A DNA stretch of 64,000 bases from contig JAIEMQ010000023.1 in assembly GCA_019752015.1 (NCBI GenBank), forward strand, positions 22,940 to 86,939. The letters are read 5' to 3'. Shown here piece by piece: positions 59,816 to 64,000 of the stretch (the stretch's first letter is position 1; the number at the start of each line of letters is the position of its first letter). Source of the stretch: Cyanobacteriota bacterium (lineage in GTDB: Bacteria; Acidobacteriota; Vicinamibacteria; Vicinamibacterales; UBA2999). The translations under genes were made by a program, and so were the position numbers. The notes under the pieces are model-generated. The model was not told the DNA's origin, searched no databases, and saw nothing but the letters and a program-made list of their open reading frames with translations.

Positions 59816-60216
59816 TCGATACCAACATCTGGATCGCCGTGGAACGCGGTGCGCTTTCCGCGGCGGATATCCACGCCATTACCCGCCAAGATCCGGTCTA
59901 CCTCTCGCCGATCAACGTCGCCGAAATCGGGCTTGGATTGGAGCTGCTGCGCAGCGGCTCGCAGAAGCAGCGCGCGGCGGCAATGTTGCGCCGTTTGCGC
60001 CGGAAACCGCAGCTCAGAATCACTGTCGATACCGCCGAAGTATTCGGCAAACTTGCAGGGCGATTGCGCAAGGCCGGACGCGATCCGCACGTGCGCGTAA
60101 ATGACCTATGGCTAGCGGCACAAGCAATTGAACGCGACCTTCGTTTACTGACCGGCAATGGGAAGGACTTTGAGGACATTCCGACGCTACACGTCACGGT
60201 CTTCAAACTCCCATAG
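59803..60216 (+). CDS. VapC-type PIN-domain ribonuclease toxin
   Basis: 137 residues from GTG 59803. GWLIDTNIWIAVERG (Asp), INVAEIGLGLELL (Glu), VRVNDLWLAAQAI (Asp) and LLTGNGKDFEDIPTLHV are canonical for VapC; the stable tail ends HVTVFKLP. Confidence 0.9.
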   Translation: MGWLIDTNIWIAVERGALSAADIHAITRQDPVYLSPINVAEIGLGLELLRSGSQKQRAAAMLRRLRRKPQLRITVDTAEVFGKLAGRLRKAGRDPHVRVNDLWLAAQAIERDLRLLTGNGKDFEDIPTLHVTVFKLP

Positions 60217-60359
60217 ATCCCTCGGTATCGGCGTTCGCTCACGAGCCTCGCTTTGAGGCACGACGAAGCGCCACCGGAAGCGACAGGGCCGACCGTGCTC
60301 TCTCACGCCGGTTCAGGTCTCGAAGGCCAATCCAGTCGAACGCGCGATGAGTGTGCGCT

Positions 60360-61319
60360 CTAGAATCCAACTCCCATGCGAAACATCAGCCCTCTGGCGG
60401 ACCACTTCGACCATGGAATGCCTTCCGTGATTTCCTCAGCGCCGTCCGGCGGGCGGAGCTCTCTGGAGAATGTGGAAGTCATCCGATAGTTCACTTCGCC
60501 GAAAATCCAATACCCCGGCCGCCAGTGATAGGCCAAGCCCGCACTCACGTCCCCGCCGTAGGTGTTGTTCATTAGATCTACAACCGGCTCTTGCTCGTCT
60601 GATGATTCCTTTGGGAAGTGAGCCAAAATCTGGCGCGTGAAGCCGAGGAATGGTTTTACGCCGACGAGTGCGCGAAATCCGGACGTCCCGAGAGGTAGGA
60701 ATGGCGAATATTTCAAGCCCATGTTCAGCATCAGTAGGTCACGCTGAAATGATCCCTCGATGTCCAAGCCAACGGAACGGAAGTCGACTAGCAGCCCATA
60801 CGTGCGCGCCATATCCGGTAGCGGTGTGCTTCTCAGTCGTGCGAGCCCTCTCGATGTCTGAATCGTGTAGCCGTTAACGTCACCACCGGTCTCTTGCAGC
60901 TGCATCACGCTGACGTAGGGAGCGATGCGCGCCTCCGTTCCGAAATACAGGGGCCGCAAGTCGCGCCTTTGGAATGTGCGGACCTCCTGCACGGACACTT
61001 GGCTGATGGGTCGGCTAACTGTGGCCCGCCGTAGCATTGCGATCCACTCATCATCTGCCCCCGCAGCGCGCAGGCGCGCCTCGGCCTCGGCGGTCATCTC
61101 GAATGAAATACCGGATTTGGATAGATAGTTATTCCAAACTCGTTCGGGATTCACGTGACCGCGAATCCATGCCTCAACCAACTCGATCCGATACGCTTCT
61201 GCCGCTTGCGCGAAGCTCTGTGACGGCCATGCACACGCTGTCACGATTAGAAAGATGACGACTCGCGCAGCCGCAAAATGTGGTGAGCGGAATACCGACG
61301 GGTTCAGCAAGTACGACAC
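60360..61319 (-). CDS. Outer-membrane beta-barrel-like protein of unknown function
   Basis: 319 residues. Signal helix VVIFLIVTACAWPSQSFAQ; a helical segment (ELVEAWIRGHVNPERVWNNYLSKSGISFEMTAEAEARLRAAGADDEWIAMLRRA); then alternating strands (LYFGTEARIAPYVSVMQLQ, LMLNMGLKYSPFLPLG, FRALVGVKPFLGFTRQ, DVSAGLAYHWRPGYWIFGEVNYRM) ending in the barrel-type GLMFRMGVGF. Last gene of a four-gene minus-strand operon. No named family. Confidence 0.65.
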   Translation of the reverse strand: MSYLLNPSVFRSPHFAAARVVIFLIVTACAWPSQSFAQAAEAYRIELVEAWIRGHVNPERVWNNYLSKSGISFEMTAEAEARLRAAGADDEWIAMLRRATVSRPISQVSVQEVRTFQRRDLRPLYFGTEARIAPYVSVMQLQETGGDVNGYTIQTSRGLARLRSTPLPDMARTYGLLVDFRSVGLDIEGSFQRDLLMLNMGLKYSPFLPLGTSGFRALVGVKPFLGFTRQILAHFPKESSDEQEPVVDLMNNTYGGDVSAGLAYHWRPGYWIFGEVNYRMTSTFSRELRPPDGAEEITEGIPWSKWSARGLMFRMGVGF

Positions 61320-61326
61320 ACCAACC

Positions 61327-62181
61327 TCAATTCTGCGACGGGCATGGCACTTGGGGCAGTCGCGTCGCTCTATTCACGGCATTCTCAGTGATGCATGCTC
61401 TGAGGACATCCTCGTTGAGTTTCTGAGCAGTGATATCGCGCAACTGGCGTGTCGCTGCGTCAGGTCCGTTCGTTCTCTCGAAAGCCGCGATTGTTGCCAG
61501 TGCATCGCGCAATTGTTCTGCGGCGCGGAGATATCCCGTCTCGTAACCAGCTCTGAGCGCTGCTTCGGCGGCGTTCCACTTGGTTCTCGTATCGGATGTC
61601 AACCGCGTCGTGGCCAACTCCCGTGCGGCTAACCTCGCACGTTCTCTCTCGGACTCTGCGGCCTGGGCAGCAGCCTGGCGAGCCGCTTCTGAAGCCTGAG
61701 CTTCGGCTTGGCGTGCCATTGCGATGCGACGCGCCCGTTCCGCATCCGAAATGGTTCTCTGGGGGAGGGCGCGCGGAGCGATCGCAGTCGATGTCCCGTC
61801 GCTGCTATCCGTGCCAGCGGCGATTCCACTACCTCGAGACACGGAAATCGGCGGCTGACTTGGGGACACGGGTGGAGCGGGTGCGACGAACGCCGGAGCA
61901 GCCGGTGATGGCGCTGGGGTTGACGGCGGATTGTTAGATGACTCTGCGGGAGGAAGCGGCGGTGCAACCGGAGCCTGTGAGGGCGGTGCTGGAATCACTT
62001 CCTCCGAAGCTGCAGCCGATGCGCTAGCTGCAGCCATCGCCGCGCCGCGCTCGCGCCGTTGCGCCTCCTCAGAATTGGCTACCCACTTCGCAGCAAGGCC
62101 CGCGACCACTGTCGCCACGCCGATGACGAACAGAAAGAGCAATACCTGATGGGAGCGTCCACCACTATTCGAGGGGACCAT
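61327..62181 (-). CDS. Membrane-anchored Pro/Ala-rich protein with coiled coil
   Basis: 284 residues. One N-terminal membrane helix (VLLFLFVIGVATVVAGLAAKWVA); a Pro/Ala/Ser linker (about 60-140); a long Ala/Glu/Arg coiled coil (DAERARRIAMARQAEAQASEAARQAAAQAAESERERARLAAREL); then a helical end with two Cys (RACITENA, VPCPSQN). It lies 7 bp upstream of the barrel-like gene. Linker plus coiled coil suggests a periplasm-spanning structural part. Confidence 0.65.
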   Translation of the reverse strand: MVPSNSGGRSHQVLLFLFVIGVATVVAGLAAKWVANSEEAQRRERGAAMAAASASAAASEEVIPAPPSQAPVAPPLPPAESSNNPPSTPAPSPAAPAFVAPAPPVSPSQPPISVSRGSGIAAGTDSSDGTSTAIAPRALPQRTISDAERARRIAMARQAEAQASEAARQAAAQAAESERERARLAARELATTRLTSDTRTKWNAAEAALRAGYETGYLRAAEQLRDALATIAAFERTNGPDAATRQLRDITAQKLNEDVLRACITENAVNRATRLPQVPCPSQN

Positions 62182-62214
62182 CGGTGTCAGAACCCGCGGA
62201 GAGCCGAGGTGAGA

Positions 62215-63318
62215 TCATGGAAGGTCGAATATCAAGAGGTTGGAGATCAACGTGCCGGCTTTCACTGCCGTCCGATTTTCTGTCTTGCCGTCCATTCGTA
62301 CGCGACCGACTCTGTAAGCTCCCCCCTCTAGATTCAGCGCGGTTACGGCACCATAGTTGTTGCGAATAAATGTCGCCGCCTCAAAGAGTGACTGAGGGCC
62401 ACGAGAATCGTAGAGATGAATGCCATGATCCGCCGTTTCGAAAATTACCCGTCGCTCGCTTCGCTGGTTCGTTGCCTCTTCAACTGCTACACGTCCGCCG
62501 TCTATCAGTAGATGTGTCTGAATCACTGACAGCCGCCGCTTCGCCGCCTCTGCGAGGAAGGCTACATAATCAGCATGCGATCGTGCGATCCGAAGATCCT
62601 GCCCTTCTACGCTGACGCTATTCGTTGTCGTCAGTCGAACTTTGCCGTTATCGTCGATTATGAGAATGCCTTCAAATGCCTGAAGCGCGGGATTCAACAC
62701 GCTCCCGTCGACAATCGTGAGACCTGCGGGGATATTGAATGGTGACGTGTATGCCGCCGATGTAATTACTCGATTGGTTTGACTACCTGAATCGGCAGCA
62801 GCGAGCAAGCCATCCACCGGCAGCAGGTCTCGATTGATAAGTAAGCGGGCACGCAGGCGCACAGTCGGTGGCGCGGACATCATGATTTGATCGTCACGGA
62901 ATGCACTGCCGCTCGATGCCACAGAGTCGCGGAATCTTGGGAGCACCTCGCGGAAGAAGTATGCGTAGTCGAATGGCACGTCGTGTTTCGCCGCGAATGC
63001 ACGCATTCGTGCGGAGTCCGTAGTCGCCGCGGCCGTCGGAAGTGCAGCAATGTACTCGCCGAGCCGTGCGTTGGCTTCGGTCACCGAGGAACCACCGGCC
63101 GTCAGTTTTCGTGCGACCTCAGACAGAACATCCTCAAACACCATCGACGGAGCTGACGACGTTGGCTGCTTCGGAGTCGACAGTGACGCGGGAACTGCAG
63201 AAGAAGGCAAATTCTGATAGGCAATAAAGGCCAAGGCGGCCAATAGCGCGAGCGCCAGCGCGCCAACCACAAGCCCCATAGGGGTTATGGAAGGGCGAGG
63301 TCGCATTTGTTCATCCAT
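62215..63318 (-). CDS. Membrane-anchored hypothetical protein
   Basis: 367 residues from ATG 63318 (AGGACA upstream; ATG 63354 is in frame but overlaps the previous gene). One membrane helix (LVVGALALALLAALAFIAY), then a large domain: MVFEDVLSEVARKLTAGGSSVTEANARLGEYIAALP, NIPAGLTIVDGSVLNPALQAFEGILIIDDNGKVRLTTTNSVSVEGQDLRIARSHADYVAFLAEAAKRRLSVIQTHLLIDGGRVAVE. No family recognised. Second gene of the operon. Confidence 0.65.
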   Translation of the reverse strand: MDEQMRPRPSITPMGLVVGALALALLAALAFIAYQNLPSSAVPASLSTPKQPTSSAPSMVFEDVLSEVARKLTAGGSSVTEANARLGEYIAALPTAAATTDSARMRAFAAKHDVPFDYAYFFREVLPRFRDSVASSGSAFRDDQIMMSAPPTVRLRARLLINRDLLPVDGLLAAADSGSQTNRVITSAAYTSPFNIPAGLTIVDGSVLNPALQAFEGILIIDDNGKVRLTTTNSVSVEGQDLRIARSHADYVAFLAEAAKRRLSVIQTHLLIDGGRVAVEEATNQRSERRVIFETADHGIHLYDSRGPQSLFEAATFIRNNYGAVTALNLEGGAYRVGRVRMDGKTENRTAVKAGTLISNLLIFDLP

Positions 63319-63337
63319 CAATGTGTCCTTTACCGCG

Positions 63338-64000
63338 TCACCGCGCGTATTCATAGACCAGCAAATTCGTTGCTCTGGCCGCATCGACCGGCCCCTTGAT
63401 GTCGCCGCGTTCAGCACCATTTTCGTCAAAGAGCTCGAGGACGTTCCTAGCCCCGGTGTCAAGATTGAGCATCGCCTCGATCTTCTTGTTGCGCGCCTGA
63501 AGAAGCGCGAACAGCTCCCCGGCGATAGTTGCTAGGTTGTATCGGACAGGAACATCGAACAACACATGATGAATGGCGTTGGTGTTCTTGTCGCTCACAA
63601 TTGCCAGGATGTGCCGTTCAGCGAGCTTCGTTGGCGCCACACCTTCGTTGATCATCAGCACGTCGCTGTACGCCAATAGTTGTGTCTGGAAGAGAGTGGC
63701 ACTGAAGCGCCGACACCACTGGACCAGCGCCGCGTAGGCCAAGAGGCTATTCAGCGGGTTGTCTATCGAGAGGTCGGATCTGTTGGGCCCTGGAAGCCGT
63801 ATTGTGGGTCGCTTGAGATTTAAGACCCGAATGCCGCCCTCCGCAAAGACCACGATTGCGTGCCGATCGGGCATGATGACCGGGTTGACGACTTGACCCG
63901 ACTCGAAGGTGAAACCTTCAGGCTGGCATTGATCCGATTCCGTGGACACTTTCCGGAAGGCGGATACGATGTCCAGAATGGGATCAAGCAAGACGGGAAA
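63338..64000 (-). CDS. Hypothetical protein, 5' end outside window
   Basis: At least 220 residues; the frame is open to the right edge. FTFESGQVVNPVIMPDRHAIVVFAEGGIRVLNLKRPTIRLPGPNRSDLSIDNPLNSLLAYAALVQWCRRFSATLFQTQLLAYSDVLMINEG reads as a cytosolic or periplasmic alpha/beta protein. No family recognised. First visible gene of the four-gene operon. Confidence 0.6.
   Translation of the reverse strand, partial: FPVLLDPILDIVSAFRKVSTESDQCQPEGFTFESGQVVNPVIMPDRHAIVVFAEGGIRVLNLKRPTIRLPGPNRSDLSIDNPLNSLLAYAALVQWCRRFSATLFQTQLLAYSDVLMINEGVAPTKLAERHILAIVSDKNTNAIHHVLFDVPVRYNLATIAGELFALLQARNKKIEAMLNLDTGARNVLELFDENGAERGDIKGPVDAARATNLLVYEYAR

Overview
The window is high-GC bacterial chromosome. The gene set points to the Acidobacteriota, probably a Vicinamibacteria-like soil lineage: paired PQQ dehydrogenases, an orphan MacB/FtsX-type permease, an Oar-like TonB receptor, and many short palindromic repeats read through inside genes. 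The taxonomic call is inference from gene content; no rRNA or complete tRNA is present.

Layout. 1-14 kb: mixed housekeeping and secreted proteins (hydrolase, two PQQ dehydrogenases, TonB-type protein, YaeQ, Mug and AlkB DNA repair, PEGA protein, a VapBC pair, an Hsp20 gene with a possible RNA thermometer). Several genes here are broken by internal deletions. 14-25 kb: nitrogen assimilation (gltD-gltB, glnK-amtB) with an orphan permease and a CBS protein. 25-28.5 kb: GMC oxidoreductase, glutamyl-tRNA synthetase and a VapBC pair. 28.5-37 kb: one tightly overlapping minus-strand operon, predicted to import and oxidise a sugar or cyclitol: TonB receptor (broken), lipoprotein, RbsA/RbsC/RbsB-like ABC importer, Gfo/Idh/MocA dehydrogenase. 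37-43.6 kb: hybrid histidine kinase, an esterase and a SWIM-SNF2 helicase.

43.6-60.3 kb is an accessory island. It holds two tandem nucleotidyltransferase modules, a BrnT-like toxin cut by an ISAzo13 transposase remnant, a two-gene SNF2-helicase/zinc-finger operon, three PIN-toxin pairs, HigBA (toxin broken), HicAB (toxin start missing), a SEC-C protein, and two copies of an unrecognised gene, one internally deleted. The island is punctuated by three direct copies of the 5' half of tRNA-Ser(GCU). Each stops exactly at the end of the anticodon loop and is followed by a terminator hairpin and a conserved block that looks like the 3' tail of a lost integrase gene. A fourth copy of the block lies at 45.4 kb. 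This reads as a decayed tandem array of integrative elements, each leaving toxin-antitoxin cargo behind. 60.3-64 kb is a four-gene envelope operon of unknown function running off the right edge.

Two themes cross the whole window. Short interspersed palindromes of several families lie in frame inside essential-looking genes (gltB, gltX, amtB and others). At least four genes also carry internal deletions or truncations, and their junction positions can be read directly.
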